Source of the DNA: Chitinimonas koreensis
Lineage (GTDB): Bacteria > Pseudomonadota > Gammaproteobacteria > Burkholderiales > Chitinimonadaceae
Length of the DNA stretch: 64,000 bases
Reading direction: 5' to 3'
Assembly: GCF_014353015.1 (NCBI RefSeq)
Contig: NZ_CP060704.1
Location: 2,753,001 to 2,817,000 of the forward strand
The notes under the pieces were generated by a model, which saw only the letters and a program-made list of their open reading frames with translations, ran no database searches and was not told the origin of the DNA. A program made the position numbers and the translations under genes. Positions 1-11,502 of the stretch are shown in pieces. How positions within the stretch are numbered: the stretch's first letter is position 1; every line of letters starts with the position of its first letter.

Positions 1-1
1 G

Positions 2-1103
2 GAAGCCGAACGCCTCAACCAGATCGAGAACAGCATCGCCGACCTCGCCGCCCGCGGCGACGAGCTGCGGAGGTATCTTTGACTACCCGGGCAAGAAGGA
101 CCGGCTCGAGGAAGTCTCCCGCCTGAGCGAAGACCCCGATATCTGGAACGACCCCAAGCGCGCCCAGGAGATCGGCAAGGAAAAGAAGCTGCTCGAAGCC
201 GTGGTGCTGGTGCTCGACGAGATCGCCCAGGTCACTTCCGACAGCCGCGACCTGTTCGAGATGGCCAAGCCCGAGGAAGACTGGGACACCATCGAATCGG
301 TGGCCGGTGACCTCGCCTCGGCCGAGGCCAAGATCGCCGACCTCGAATTCCGCCGCATGTTCAGCAACCCGATGGACCCGAACGCCTGCTTCGTCGACAT
401 CCAGTCGGGCGCCGGCGGCACCGAGGCGCAGGACTGGGCCGGCATGCTGATGCGCATGTACATCCGCTACGCCGAGCGCAAGGGTTTCACCGTCGAGGTG
501 ATGGAAGAATCGGAAGGCGAAGTGGCCGGCATCCAGAGCTGTACGCTCAAGCTGACCGGCGACTACGCCTACGGCTTCCTGCGCACCGAGACCGGCGTGC
601 ACCGGCTGGTGCGCGTCTCGCCGTTCGATTCCAACGCCCGCCGCCACACCTCCTTCTCCTCGGTCTTCGTCTACCCCGAGGTCGACGACAGCATCGAGAT
701 CGAGATCAACCCGGCCGACCTGCGCATCGACACCTTCCGCGCCTCGGGCGCCGGCGGCCAGCACATCAACAAGACCGACTCGGCGGTGCGGATCACCCAC
801 AACCCGTCCGGCATCGTCGTGCAGTGCCAGAACGACCGCTCGCAGCACCGCAACAAGGACGAGGCGATGCAGATGCTGCGCGCCAAGCTGTACGAGGCCG
901 AGCTGCGCCGCCGGATGGAAGCGCAGCAGTCGCTCGAAGCCGGCAAGTCCGACATCGGCTGGGGCCACCAGATCCGCTCCTACGTGTTCGACCAGAGCCG
1001 GGTCAAGGACCTGCGCACCAGCGTGGAAGTCGGCAACGTCAAGGGCGTGATGGACGGCGACCTCGATATCTTCATCGAGGCCAGCCTCAAGCAGGGCGTC
1101 TGA
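2..1103 (+). CDS. prfB: Peptide chain release factor 2 (5' end outside window)
   Basis: RF2 recognises UGA and UAA stop codons and triggers peptide release on the ribosome. The first frame (from base 2) runs ...ELRRYL and stops at TGA 80-82. The second frame continues from GAC at 81 to the stop at 1103. The junction CTT TGA C (77-83) is the classic RF2 autoregulatory +1 frameshift site, with an AGG-rich Shine-Dalgarno-like stretch (CGGAGG, 68-73) just upstream. The SPF tripeptide that reads the stop codon is at 618-626, and the catalytic GGQ is at 753-761 in the context SGAGGQHINKTDSA. Only the N-terminal start is missing. Regulation is by RF2 level itself: low RF2 favours the shift and more RF2 synthesis. 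Confidence 0.97.
   Translation, partial: KPNASTRSRTASPTSPPAATSCGGIFDYPGKKDRLEEVSRLSEDPDIWNDPKRAQEIGKEKKLLEAVVLVLDEIAQVTSDSRDLFEMAKPEEDWDTIESVAGDLASAEAKIADLEFRRMFSNPMDPNACFVDIQSGAGGTEAQDWAGMLMRMYIRYAERKGFTVEVMEESEGEVAGIQSCTLKLTGDYAYGFLRTETGVHRLVRVSPFDSNARRHTSFSSVFVYPEVDDSIEIEINPADLRIDTFRASGAGGQHINKTDSAVRITHNPSGIVVQCQNDRSQHRNKDEAMQMLRAKLYEAELRRRMEAQQSLEAGKSDIGWGHQIRSYVFDQSRVKDLRTSVEVGNVKGVMDGDLDIFIEASLKQGV
68..83 (+). promoter_or_regulatory. Programmed +1 frameshift site of prfB
   Basis: CGGAGG followed by TAT CTT TGA C. The in-frame UGA codon after CUU, the following C and the upstream purine-rich stimulator match the conserved RF2 recoding signal. Confidence 0.93.
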
Positions 1104-1171
1104 TCGCGCCGCACCGGGCAATACCGTAGTTCCTAACGCAGTACATTTCATATCCAGGGAGATACAAAAAG

Positions 1172-1624
1172 ATGTCCACGCTCAATAAGATGAAAATCGG
1201 CTTCGTCATCGCCGCCGCAGCGCTGCTGTCGGCCTGTGCCTCGGTGCCCAAGGGCGACCCGAAGCTCGACGCCGAACTGAAGAACTTCAAGCCGCAGGAC
1301 GGCAAGGCCGGGATCTACGTCTATCGCAACGAGACCATGGGCGCCGCCATCGCGATGGACGTCCAGGTCGACGGCAAGCAACTCGGCAAGACCGGCGCCA
1401 ACACCTACCTGTTCACCGCCGTGGAACCGGGCCAGCACAAGCTGGTCGGCAAGGCCGAGACCGACTCCGAACTGACCATCGACACCGTGGCCGGCAAGCT
1501 CTACTACGTGTGGCAGGAAGTGAAGATGGGCGTGATGTCCGCCCGCAACAAGCTGCAACTGGTTGACGAAGCGAAGGGCCAAGCCGGCGTGAAGGAAACC
1601 ACCCTGGCCGCCTCCGCCAACTAA
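1172..1624 (+). CDS. DUF2846-type lipoprotein
   Basis: A 150-residue predicted lipoprotein. The N-terminus is basic, then hydrophobic, and ends in a lipobox LSAC, so Cys at about position 21 would be lipidated. The body has the pattern GKAGIYVYRNE...VDGKQLGKTGANTYLF...EPGQHKL, seen in DUF2846 proteins, which form a small beta-sandwich with a carboxypeptidase-regulatory-like look. The molecular role of this family is not established. It follows prfB after about 70 bases with its own ribosome binding site (AGGGAGA, 1157-1163) and is likely separately expressed. It precedes lysS but has no obvious functional link to it. Confidence 0.8.
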   Translation: MSTLNKMKIGFVIAAAALLSACASVPKGDPKLDAELKNFKPQDGKAGIYVYRNETMGAAIAMDVQVDGKQLGKTGANTYLFTAVEPGQHKLVGKAETDSELTIDTVAGKLYYVWQEVKMGVMSARNKLQLVDEAKGQAGVKETTLAASAN

Positions 1625-1689
1625 AAGTACGTGCAATCAATCGGGCGGCGCGGGCAACCGCGCCGCCCGACAGACCCAGGATGCCCTGA

Positions 1690-3194
<1,505 letters not shown>

Positions 3195-3215
3195 TCGGCC
3201 CCGGCAATCGGATGG

Positions 3216-3238
3216 AATGGGAGCTTCGGCTCCCATTT
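3216..3238 (+). terminator. Hairpin terminator after lysS
   Basis: Perfect 9-bp inverted repeat AATGGGAGC / GCTCCCATT around a TTCG tetraloop (3225-3228), 22 bases after the lysS stop. The T-tract is weak (TTTCT). Confidence 0.75.
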
Positions 3239-3417
3239 CTCATTGAGGCGTCGCGACCGTGGAAGCTGTCGCGGCCTGGCTCGTATTTGCCGCATCGCCG
3301 TCGGAATGCCCGGTGAGGCGGGGCAGGCGCTGAATTCCGACCTACATCAATGCCGCCTTCCATCCGTCGCCGTATAAATCGCTGATCTTCATTGCCGCAT
3401 ACCACGATATCTACACC

Positions 3418-5297
3418 GTGACGCCCCGCCATCCCCGCTCCAGACCGCCCGGCTCGACCTGACCGCCGACGGCATCCCCTACTCGGCCGCCTTCGACGAC
3501 GTCTACCACACCCAGGACGGCGGCCTGGCGCAGGCGCGCGACGTGTTCATGGCCGGCAACGGCCTGCCGGAACGCTGGGGCGGACGCGCGAACTTCACGA
3601 TCTGCGAGACCGGTTTCGGCCTCGGCCTGAGCTTCCTGGCCAGTTGGGCCGCCTGGCGCGCCGATCCGCGGCGCAGCGAACGGCTGCATTTCGTCTCCTG
3701 CGAGCTGCATCCGTTCGCCCAGGCCGATCTCGCCACCCTGCATGCCGCGCTGTTCGCCGCCGAAGACGAACTGGCCGGGCTTGGTCGACAACTGGTGGCG
3801 CAATGGCCCTTGCTGGTGCCCGGCTTCCACCGGCTCGAATTCGACGGCGGCCGCGTCGTGCTCACCCTGCTGCTCGGCGACGCGCTGGACTGGCTGCCGC
3901 GGCTGTCCGGCCAGGTCGACGCCTTCTACCTCGACGGCTTCGCGCCGGCCAAGAACCCGGCGCTGTGGCAGGAAGCGCTGTTCAAGCAGTTCGCCCGGCT
4001 GGCCGCGACCGGGGCCACGCTGGCGACCTATACCGTGGCCGGCGCGGTGCGGCGCGGGCTCGAGGCGGCCGGTTTCGCGGTCGAGAAGCGGCCCGGCTTC
4101 GGCCGCAAGCGGCAGATGCTGGCCGGTGCCTTCCGCGGCCGCCGCACGGCCCCGACCCTGCCGCCCGAGCGCCATGCCCTCGTGATCGGCGCAGGACTGG
4201 CCGGCGCCGCCATCGCCGAACGGCTCGCCACGCGCGGCTGGCGCATCACGCTGCTGGAGCGCGAAGCCGGGCCGGCCGCGGCGGCCTCGGGCAACCATGC
4301 CGGCGCCTATCGACCGGTGCTGTCGGGCGACGACAACCTGCAGGCGCGGCTCGCGCGGGCGGCCTTCCTGTACGGCCTGCGCGGCCTGGCACGGCTGCCA
4401 GACGTGCGCTGGGCGGCCTGCGGCGCACTGCAGCTCGCCCGCGACGACGACGAGGCCGCGCGCTTCGCCGCCCTGCCCGACCAGCTCGGCCTGCCGACCG
4501 ACCATGCGCGCGCGGTCGACGTCGACGAGGCGAGCCGCCTGGCCGGCCAGCCGGTCGCCGCCGGCGGCCTGTGGTTTCCGCAGGCGGGCTGGATCAACCC
4601 GCCGAGCCTGGTCGCGGCGCTGCTGGCGGCCGCCGCGCCCCGGCTCGAAGCGCGCTTGGGCTGCACCGTGACCGAGTTGCGGCGCGATGAAGACGGCTGG
4701 CAGGCGTTCGACGCCAGCGGCACGCTGCTGGCTCGCGCGCCCGTGGCGATCCTCGCCAACGCAGCCGATGCGGCCCGATTCGCCCCCGACCTGCTGCTCG
4801 GCCGCGACGAACGCCTGGTCAGCCATCTGCCGGCCGGACAGGCGCCCGCGGTCCGCGCCGTGGTCTGCCGCGGCGGCTACCTCACGCCGGCGCACGCCGG
4901 CCTCGCCTGCATCGGCTCCAGCCCGGCCGGCGAGGCCGCGGCCGGCCACAATCTGGCCCTGCTCGACGCCATGCTGCCCGGCGCCGCCGACGGCCTCGAC
5001 GCCGCTACGCTCGGCGGCCGCCGCTGCGCGCGCCCCGGTACGCCGGACCGGCTGCCGGTGGTCGGCCCGCTGGCCGACGCGGCCGCCTTCCTGCCCAAGC
5101 ACGCCGGCAGCCTGCACCTGGCGCCGCGCCGGGCCGGCCTCTATGCGCTGACCGGTTTCGGCGCACGCGGCCTGGTCTGGTCGCAGCTGTGCTCCGAGCT
5201 GCTGGCCGCGCAGATCTGCGGCGAACCCTTGCCGGTCGAACGCGAGCTGGCGCTGGCGGTCGACCCGGCGCGCTTCCTGGCGCGGCGCGCCTGTTAG
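3418..5297 (+). CDS. mnmC: Bifunctional tRNA mnm5s2U34 biosynthesis protein MnmC (start uncertain)
   Basis: Completes the mnm5s2U34 wobble modification of tRNAs. The FAD-dependent C-terminal domain removes the carboxymethyl group from cmnm5U, and the SAM-dependent N-terminal domain methylates nm5U. The methyltransferase region shows ETGFGLGLSFLASW (from about 3600), and the oxidase begins with the Rossmann motif VIGAGLAGAAIAERL (near 4183). Homology-like sequence (TARLDLTADGIPYSAAFDDV) starts at about 3444, upstream of the first in-frame ATG at 3543, which would cut off conserved sequence. A GTG at 3418 lies in another frame. One extra C in the run near 3432-3436 would join it and give 626 residues, normal for the family. 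The start is therefore inferred. Confidence 0.88.
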
Positions 5298-5328
5298 AAT
5301 CGCGCCTCCCGCCTTTTCCAGGACCGCC

Positions 5329-6651
5329 ATGGCCGCCCTCACCTGCCTCTATCCCCGCTGGCTGATCCCCGTCGAACCGCGCGGCGCGGTGCTCGAAGGG
5401 CATGCACTGGTGATCGAGGGCGAGCGCATCGCCGCCATCCTGCCGGCCGCCGAAGCCCGCCAACGCTATGCCGCCGCGGAGGCGATCGAGCTGCCCGACC
5501 ACGCCCTGCTGCCGGGCCTCGTCAACCTGCACGGCCACTCGGCCATGACGCTGCTGCGCGGCCTGGCCGACGACCTGGCGCTGATGGACTGGCTGCAGAA
5601 CCACATCTGGCCGGCCGAGGGCCGCCACGTCTCCGACGCCTTCGTCCACGACGGCACGCTGCATGCGATGGCCGAGATGATCCGCGGCGGCACCACCACG
5701 GTGAACGACATGTACTTCCACCACGAAGCGGTCGCCTGCGCCGGCCTCGCGGCCGGCATGCGCACCGTGGTGGGCTGCTCCATCCTCGAATTCCCGACCG
5801 CCTACGGCCGCGATGCCGCCGACTACCTGGCCAAGGCCGAAGCCGCCTGCCGTGCCTTCGCCGGCGAATCGCTGGTCGGCTTCACGCTGGCGCCGCACGC
5901 GCCCTACACCGTCGCCGACGACACCTTCCGCCGGACGATCGCGCTGGCCGACCGGCTGCGGCTCGGCATCCACTGCCATATCCACGAGACGCGCGACGAG
6001 ATCGACGGCAGCCTCGCGCAATACGGCGTTCGGCCGCTCGAGCGGCTGCATGCGCTCGGCCTGCTCGGCCCCACTCTGGTGGCGGCCCACGTAGTGCACG
6101 CCAGCGACGCCGAGATCGAGCTGCTGGCCCGCCACGGCGTGCACGTGGCGCATAATCCGGCCAGCAACCTCAAGCTCGCCTCGGGCTTCGCCCGCGTCGC
6201 GGCGATGCAGCGCGCCGGCGTCAACGTCGGCCTCGGCACCGACGGCGCCGCCAGCAACAACAAGCTCGACCTCTTGGGCGACCTGCGCCTGGCCGCGCTG
6301 CTGGCCAAGGCCGAATCGGGCGATCCGACCGCGCTCGGCGCCGCTGCGGCGCTCGAGATGGCCACGCTGGCCGGCGCCCGCGCGCTCGGCCTGGCCGACC
6401 GCATCGGCTCGCTGCTGCCGGGCAAGCAGGCCGACCTGGTCGCCGTCGACCTCGGCGCGCTCGAGACCCAGCCGCTGTTCGACCCGCTGTCGCAGCTGGT
6501 CTATGCCGCCGGCCGCGAGCAGGTCAGCGACGTCTGGGTCGCCGGCCGCGCGCTGCTGCGCCGGCGGGAACTGACCACGCTCGACGCCGGCCAGATCGTC
6601 GCCCGCGCCCGCGACTGGCGCGAACGGATCGCCGCCGACCGCGCGGCCTGA
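5329..6651 (+). CDS. mtaD: TRZ/ATZ family amidohydrolase, probable MTA/SAH deaminase
   Basis: A 440-residue member of the amidohydrolase superfamily related to 5-methylthioadenosine/S-adenosylhomocysteine deaminase. Metal-binding and catalytic motifs are in order: HGHSAMTLLRG near residue 65, HCHIHETRDE near 218, a conserved HVV-H segment near 245, and GTDGAASNN near 303. The probable reaction is hydrolytic deamination of MTA or SAH in purine salvage. It lies 31 bases after mnmC and 38 bases before ubiG in the same direction. The neighbourhood with the SAM-dependent UbiG fits a role in clearing SAH, but the exact substrate cannot be read from sequence. Confidence 0.85.
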   Translation: MAALTCLYPRWLIPVEPRGAVLEGHALVIEGERIAAILPAAEARQRYAAAEAIELPDHALLPGLVNLHGHSAMTLLRGLADDLALMDWLQNHIWPAEGRHVSDAFVHDGTLHAMAEMIRGGTTTVNDMYFHHEAVACAGLAAGMRTVVGCSILEFPTAYGRDAADYLAKAEAACRAFAGESLVGFTLAPHAPYTVADDTFRRTIALADRLRLGIHCHIHETRDEIDGSLAQYGVRPLERLHALGLLGPTLVAAHVVHASDAEIELLARHGVHVAHNPASNLKLASGFARVAAMQRAGVNVGLGTDGAASNNKLDLLGDLRLAALLAKAESGDPTALGAAAALEMATLAGARALGLADRIGSLLPGKQADLVAVDLGALETQPLFDPLSQLVYAAGREQVSDVWVAGRALLRRRELTTLDAGQIVARARDWRERIAADRAA

Positions 6652-6689
6652 CGGCCTACCGCATCCTTTCGAATCCAGGACGAACAGCC

Positions 6690-7406
6690 ATGACCGACAC
6701 CACGACCGCACACCGCAACGCCGACGACGCCGAACTGGCCAAGTTCGCCGAGCTCGCCCACAAGTGGTGGGACCGCGACAGCGAATTCAAGCCGCTGCAC
6801 GACATCAATCCGCTGCGGCTGGGCTTCCTCGACGGCCACGCCGGCCTCGCCGGCAAGACCGTGCTCGACGTCGGCTGCGGCGGCGGCATCCTGGCCGAGA
6901 GCATGGCCGCGCTCGGCGCCACGGTGACCGGCATCGACCTGGCCGAGAAATCGCTGAAAGTGGCTCGCCTGCATGGCCTGGAGAGCGGCGTGCAGGTCGC
7001 CTACCGCAATGTCGCGGTCGAGGCGCTGGCGGCGGAGGCACCGGCGAGCTTCGAGGTGGTCACCTGCATGGAGATGCTCGAACACGTGCCCGAGCCGGCC
7101 AGCGTGGTCGAGGCGACCGCGCGGCTGGTGAAGCCGGGCGGCTGGGTATTCTTCTCCACGATCGCACGCAATCCCAAGGCTTATCTGCACGCAGTGCTCG
7201 GCGCCGAATACCTGCTCGGCCTGCTGCCGCGCGGCACCCACGACTACGCCAAGTTCATCAAGCCGTCCGAGCTCGCCCGCATGGTGCGCGGCAGCGGGCT
7301 GGAGCTGGTCGAGCTCAAGGGCATGGGCATGGACCTGGTGACCCGCACCTATCACCTGAACGACGACGCCGGCGTGAACTACCTGCTGGCCTGCCGCAAG
7401 AACTGA
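6690..7406 (+). CDS. ubiG: Ubiquinone biosynthesis O-methyltransferase UbiG
   Basis: Carries out both O-methylations in ubiquinone synthesis (on the 2-polyprenyl-6-hydroxyphenol and on demethylubiquinol), using SAM. The 238-residue protein has the SAM-binding motif VLDVGCGGGILAE near residue 57, ATVTGIDLAEKSLKVARLH after it, and the UbiG-typical FEVVTCMEMLEHVPEP and stretch around GTHDYAKFIKPSEL. It starts at ATG 6690 after AGGACG. The next gene, gph, begins 5 bases after its stop, a ubiG-gph pairing found in many proteobacteria. Confidence 0.95.
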   Translation: MTDTTTAHRNADDAELAKFAELAHKWWDRDSEFKPLHDINPLRLGFLDGHAGLAGKTVLDVGCGGGILAESMAALGATVTGIDLAEKSLKVARLHGLESGVQVAYRNVAVEALAAEAPASFEVVTCMEMLEHVPEPASVVEATARLVKPGGWVFFSTIARNPKAYLHAVLGAEYLLGLLPRGTHDYAKFIKPSELARMVRGSGLELVELKGMGMDLVTRTYHLNDDAGVNYLLACRKN

Positions 7407-7411
7407 CCACG

Positions 7412-8074
7412 ATGACCGATCTGCCCCAAGCCATCCTGTTCGACCTCGACGGCACCCTGGCCGATACCGCGCTGGATCTCGGCGGCGCGCTGAACCGCCT
7501 GCTGGCCGAGGAAGGCCGCCCGCCGGTGGCGCACGAGCACATCCGCCCGATCGCCAGCCACGGCGCGCGCGGCCTGGTCGAGCTCGGCTTTTCGCTGCAT
7601 CGCGAGGCGGAAGGCTTCGACGCGCTGCGGCTGCGCTTCCTCGACCATTACGAGCACGGCTTCTGCGACTGCACCGTGCTGTTCGACGGCGTCAACACGC
7701 TGATCGAGACGCTGGCTGCGCGCGGTATCGCCTGGGGCATCGTCACCAACAAGCCGATGCGCTTCACCGACCGGCTGGTGCCGGCGCTGTGCTTCACCGT
7801 GCCGCCGGCCGTGGTGGTGTCGGGCGACACGGTCGGCGTCGCCAAGCCCGATCCGAAGCCGATGCTGCACGCCTGCGAAGCGCTGGGCGTCGACCCGGCG
7901 CGCTGCTGGTACGTCGGCGACGCCGAGCGCGACATCGCGGCCGGCCGTGCGGTCGGCATGACCACGGTGCTGGCCGATTACGGCTATATCGCGCACACCG
8001 ACCGGCCGCACGAATGGGGCGCCGACCACCGCATCCAGCATCCGCTGGAACTATTGGCCCTGCTCGCGGCCTAA
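7412..8074 (+). CDS. gph: Phosphoglycolate phosphatase (HAD family)
   Basis: HAD-superfamily phosphatase of 220 residues that dephosphorylates 2-phosphoglycolate, formed for example during repair of oxidised DNA ends. Motif I FDLDGTLADT holds the nucleophilic Asp near residue 10. Motif II is in GIVTNKP, motif III is at GVAKPDPKP, and motif IV is YVGDAERDI. The start ATG 7412 lies 5 bases after ubiG, so the two are probably cotranscribed. Other small HAD phosphatases share these motifs, but the ubiG neighbour supports Gph. Confidence 0.9.
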   Translation: MTDLPQAILFDLDGTLADTALDLGGALNRLLAEEGRPPVAHEHIRPIASHGARGLVELGFSLHREAEGFDALRLRFLDHYEHGFCDCTVLFDGVNTLIETLAARGIAWGIVTNKPMRFTDRLVPALCFTVPPAVVVSGDTVGVAKPDPKPMLHACEALGVDPARCWYVGDAERDIAAGRAVGMTTVLADYGYIAHTDRPHEWGADHRIQHPLELLALLAA

Positions 8075-8120
8075 GCGGTATACTGTTCGACTTCTCTGGC
8101 AGTGCTGAGAAATTCTTTTC

Positions 8121-8483
8121 GGGGACGACATGGCTTCGACGGGGGTTACAAAGCGGCTGGGGGCATGCCGGGATTTCAGTCACCCCGTTAAACACTGAAA
8201 CGTTATAGTCGCAAACGACGAAAACTACGCTCTGGCCGCTTAATCCCGGCTAGACGCTGCACCGATTTGTTCATGGGTCGGGCCGGGCAACCGGCGGCAG
8301 CGTTATTCACATGAAATCGCACTCCGCCGGGTCGCTTGACGGGGTGTCAAATCCAAGGCGACTCGCGTGTGCCAAGCCTGCCGGTCGGCGTGTCACCCGT
8401 TAAATCCAATTGACCAGGCTAAGCATGTAGAACTCACCGCAGAGGGCTTTCGGACGCGGGTTCGATTCCCGCCGTCTCCACCA
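8121..8483 (+). ncRNA. ssrA: Transfer-messenger RNA (tmRNA)
   Basis: Rescues stalled ribosomes by trans-translation with SmpB. The 5' end GGGGACGACATGG pairs with the 3' end CGTCTCC before CCA (8481-8483) to form a tRNA-like acceptor stem. The T-arm GGGTTCGATTCCC is at 8457-8469. The tag reading frame 8211-8240 encodes ANDENYALAA and is followed by TAA 8241-8243. A one-piece tmRNA of 363 bases. Confidence 0.97.
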
Positions 8484-8487
8484 ATGC

Positions 8488-8520
8488 AAGGGCTCGGATC
8501 ATTTCCGGGCCCTTTTTCTT
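8488..8520 (+). terminator. Rho-independent terminator of ssrA
   Basis: Stem of about 11 bp, AAGGGCTCGGA with TCCGGGCCCTT (one wobble pair), followed by TTTCTT, starting 5 bases after the tmRNA CCA end. Confidence 0.85.
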
Positions 8521-8588
8521 GCCCGATGGCCGATCGATGTCGGCGCAAGCGGGATTGGCCGGATCGATCACGACCCAGGATTGTCGAG

Positions 8589-8939
8589 ATGAGCGACTCA
8601 CTCCAAGAACTGACGCATGCCCTGCAGCAATTCGCGCAGGAACGCGACTGGGGACAATTCCATTCCCCGAAGAACCTGGCATCCGCCCTTGTCGTCGAGG
8701 CAGGCGAACTGCTTGAGCATTTCCAGTGGCTCACCGAGGCGCAGAGTCGCACCCTGCCAGCGCAAAGCCGCGATGCCGTGGCGGCGGAGGCGGCCGACGT
8801 GCTGCTATACCTGATCCAGCTGTGCGCGGCGCTGGGCATCGACCCGATCGCGGCAGCGCAGGACAAGATGCGCGTCAACGGCGAGAAATACCCCGTCGAA
8901 CGGGCCAAAGGGACACACAAGAAGTACGATCAACTCTGA
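8589..8939 (+). CDS. MazG-like nucleotide pyrophosphohydrolase
   Basis: A 116-residue all-alpha NTP pyrophosphohydrolase of the MazG/RS21-C6 type, which hydrolyses (d)NTPs to (d)NMP and pyrophosphate. The metal-binding acidic pattern is present: EAGELLEHFQWL near residue 38 and EAADVLLYLIQL near residue 67. Short stand-alone members act as dCTPase-like housecleaning enzymes. The start ATG 8589 is favoured, since the frame is open upstream only because it crosses ssrA. It sits directly behind ssrA and 20 bases before a DUF2075 gene, so the two are likely cotranscribed. A nucleotide-level or defence function for the pair is possible but not shown. Confidence 0.85.
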   Translation: MSDSLQELTHALQQFAQERDWGQFHSPKNLASALVVEAGELLEHFQWLTEAQSRTLPAQSRDAVAAEAADVLLYLIQLCAALGIDPIAAAQDKMRVNGEKYPVERAKGTHKKYDQL

Positions 8940-8959
8940 AAGTCAGCCGGGAGCGCTCC

Positions 8960-11502
8960 TTGATCATCTATCAGGCCAACAAGCGCGAGTTCCTGCACCA
9001 TGCGTTGCGCGAGGACATCGAGGACATCATCGCAGGCCACTACCGCTCCGCAACGGGGCACGGTGCCGGGTCCTCCGAAGTTCAGGCCTGGAAGCACTCC
9101 TTGCTGGAAATGGCCAAGGTACTGCAGGACGACGAAATTCCGGCCGACGCGGGCATCGCGATCGAATACCAGTTACCCCAGTCCGCCAAGCGCATCGACT
9201 TCCTGATCGCCGGAGAAGACGACGAGGCGCGCTCGAAGCTCATCATCGTGGAGCTGAAGCAGTGGTCTACATCGCGGCGCAGCGAGAAGGACGCCATCGT
9301 CTGGGCTCGACGCGGCGGTCGCTCCGGCGAACGGGAGGGGACGCATCCGTCCTACCAGGCCTGGTCCTACGCGGCCTACCTGCAGGACTTCAACAGCGCG
9401 CTCCAGGACGGCGCCGTGGCCGTGCAGCCGTGCGCATACCTTCACAACCATCCGCGCGACGGCGAAATCGACCATCCGCACTACCGGGAGCACATTGCCC
9501 GCGCACCGCTGTTCCTGGCCCGCGAACGGGCCAGACTGCAGGCTTTCATCCGCGAGCATGTGCGCCACGGCGACCGGCGCGGCGCGCTCTATGCCATCGA
9601 ACACGGCCGGATCCGGCCAACGAAGATGCTGGCCGACAGCGTGGCCGGCATGCTGCGCGGCAAGACCGAATTCGTGATGATCGACGAACAGAAGGTCGTC
9701 TACGAAACCGTACTGGCCGTGGAGATGCAAGCCGAACGGCGCAAGCAGGTCGTCATCGTCCAGGGCGGCCCAGGGACCGGGAAGTCGGTACTGGCGGTGA
9801 ACCTGCTGGCCGCGCTGCTGGCTCGCCATCGCAACGCCCGTTACGTATCGAAGAACGCCGCACCGCGGGCAGTCTACGAGGCCAAGCTCACCGGCACCTT
9901 CACGAAGACCCGGATCAGCAACCTGTTCAGCGGCTCCGGTGCCTTCGTCGACGCGGCACCCGATACCTACGACACCCTGATCGTCGATGAGGCTCACCGC
10001 CTCAACGAGAAGAGCGGCCTGTACCGCAACATGGGCGACAACCAGATCAGCGAGGTGATCCGCGCCGCACGCTGCACGGTGTTTTTCGTCGATGACGACC
10101 AGCGGGTCACGATTCACGACATCGGCCATGCGGAGGAATTGCGGCGCCATGCGGCCGCATGCGGTGCAGAAGTCACCGAACTCGAGCTGTCCTCGCAATT
10201 CCGCTGCAATGGCTCGGACGGCTACCTGGCCTGGCTGGACCACTCGCTCGATATCCGCGAGACGGCCAACCAGACTTTGGATACCCGAGAATACGACTTC
10301 AGGGTATTCGACGACCCGAAGCAGATGCATGCGCTGATCGAACTGAAGAACCAGGTCAACAACCGCTCGCGCGTCGTCGCCGGCTATTGCTGGAAATGGC
10401 TCAGTAAGAAGGATCCCCAGGCCTGGGACATCGAACTCCCGGGCTTTGACTATCGGCGCCGCTGGAACCTGGACAAAGATGGCAGCCTGTGGATCGTGAC
10501 ACCCGGTTCGGTCGAGCAGATCGGCTGCATCCACACCTGCCAAGGGCTGGAGCTGGACTACGTCGGCGTCATCATCGGGCCGGACCTTGCTTATCGCGAT
10601 GGCCGAATCGTGAGCGATGCGACAAGACGGGCTCCGTCGGACCAGTCGGTCAAGGGGCTGAAGCGGCTGCTGGAATCCAGCCCCGAGGACGCTGGCAAAC
10701 TGGCCGATTCGATCGTCAAGAACACCTACCGCACGCTCATGACGCGAGGCATGAAGGGATGCTACGTCTACTGCGCCGATCCCGCCCTGGCGGAATACCT
10801 GCGTTCTCGCCTGAGCAGCAGCAGGCCCGGCGGTGCGGATGCCGACGATGCCGCGACGGCCGTAGCCACCGCATGCAATGTCCTATCCTTGCGCAAGGTT
10901 TCGGAATCCGAGCGCGCGTCAGGTACGCCGGCCTTGCCCGTCGTGGATCTGCGATTCGCGGCGGGAGCCTTCTCGGACATGCAGGTACTGGAGGATGGTG
11001 CCGTCGACTGGGTTGTACCACCCGACTGGATCCGCCCCAGCCTGGCATGTTCGTCGCCCAGGTCGTCGGTGAATCAATGAACCGGCGAATTCCCAACCAT
11101 GCGTGGTGCCTGTTCAGGGCAGCCCCTTCCGGGACACGGGAGGGCAAGGTCGTCGTGGTGCAGCACCGCGACATCGCCGATCCCGATACGGGAGGCCGCT
11201 ACACCATCAAGGTCTACAGCAGCGAAAAACTGGCGACGGACGAAGGCAACTGGCGTCACCGGCGGATCATCTTGAAGCCGGACACCGATCATCCCGGCTA
11301 TGGACCGATCGTCCTGGAGCTGGCGGACGACCAGGAGCACCTACACGTGGTCGCCGAGTTCTTGATGGTGATACCGCACGATGCCCGTGAATTCGAGGCC
11401 CTTCCCTCCCGGCAGACGCAGTGTCGTATCCGGGTTCATGCGGCTGTCCCCGGTAGCCGATGGCGTCGCCTACGCGATAAGGATCACCGGCCGGCACGTT
11501 AG
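8960..11502 (+). CDS. DUF2075 ATPase/helicase fused to S24/LexA-like domain (apparent frameshift)
   Basis: Starts at TTG 8960 (MIIYQANKREF) after GGGAGCG. The N-terminal third has a nuclease-like RIDFLIAG...LIIVELKQW pattern, suggestive of a PD-(D/E)XK fold (inference). Walker A GGPGTGKS lies near residue 270, and Walker B TLIVDEAH near residue 340. The C-terminal helicase part has the motif HTCQGLELDYVGVI. The first frame stops at 11080. The other frame continues without a gap as PGMFVAQVVGESMNRRIPNHAW...GKVVVVQHRDI, an S24/S26 (LexA/repressor-like) domain, to 11502. One missing C near 11040 explains the break, and the joined protein is 847 residues. Alternatively the S24 part starts separately at ATG 11047. 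Its location behind ssrA and beside a MazG-like enzyme suggests a mobile or defence role. Confidence 0.75.

Noticed and set aside
8367..8588. Upstream extension of the MazG-like gene
   Set aside because: It runs through tmRNA and its terminator; ATG 8589 fits the family.
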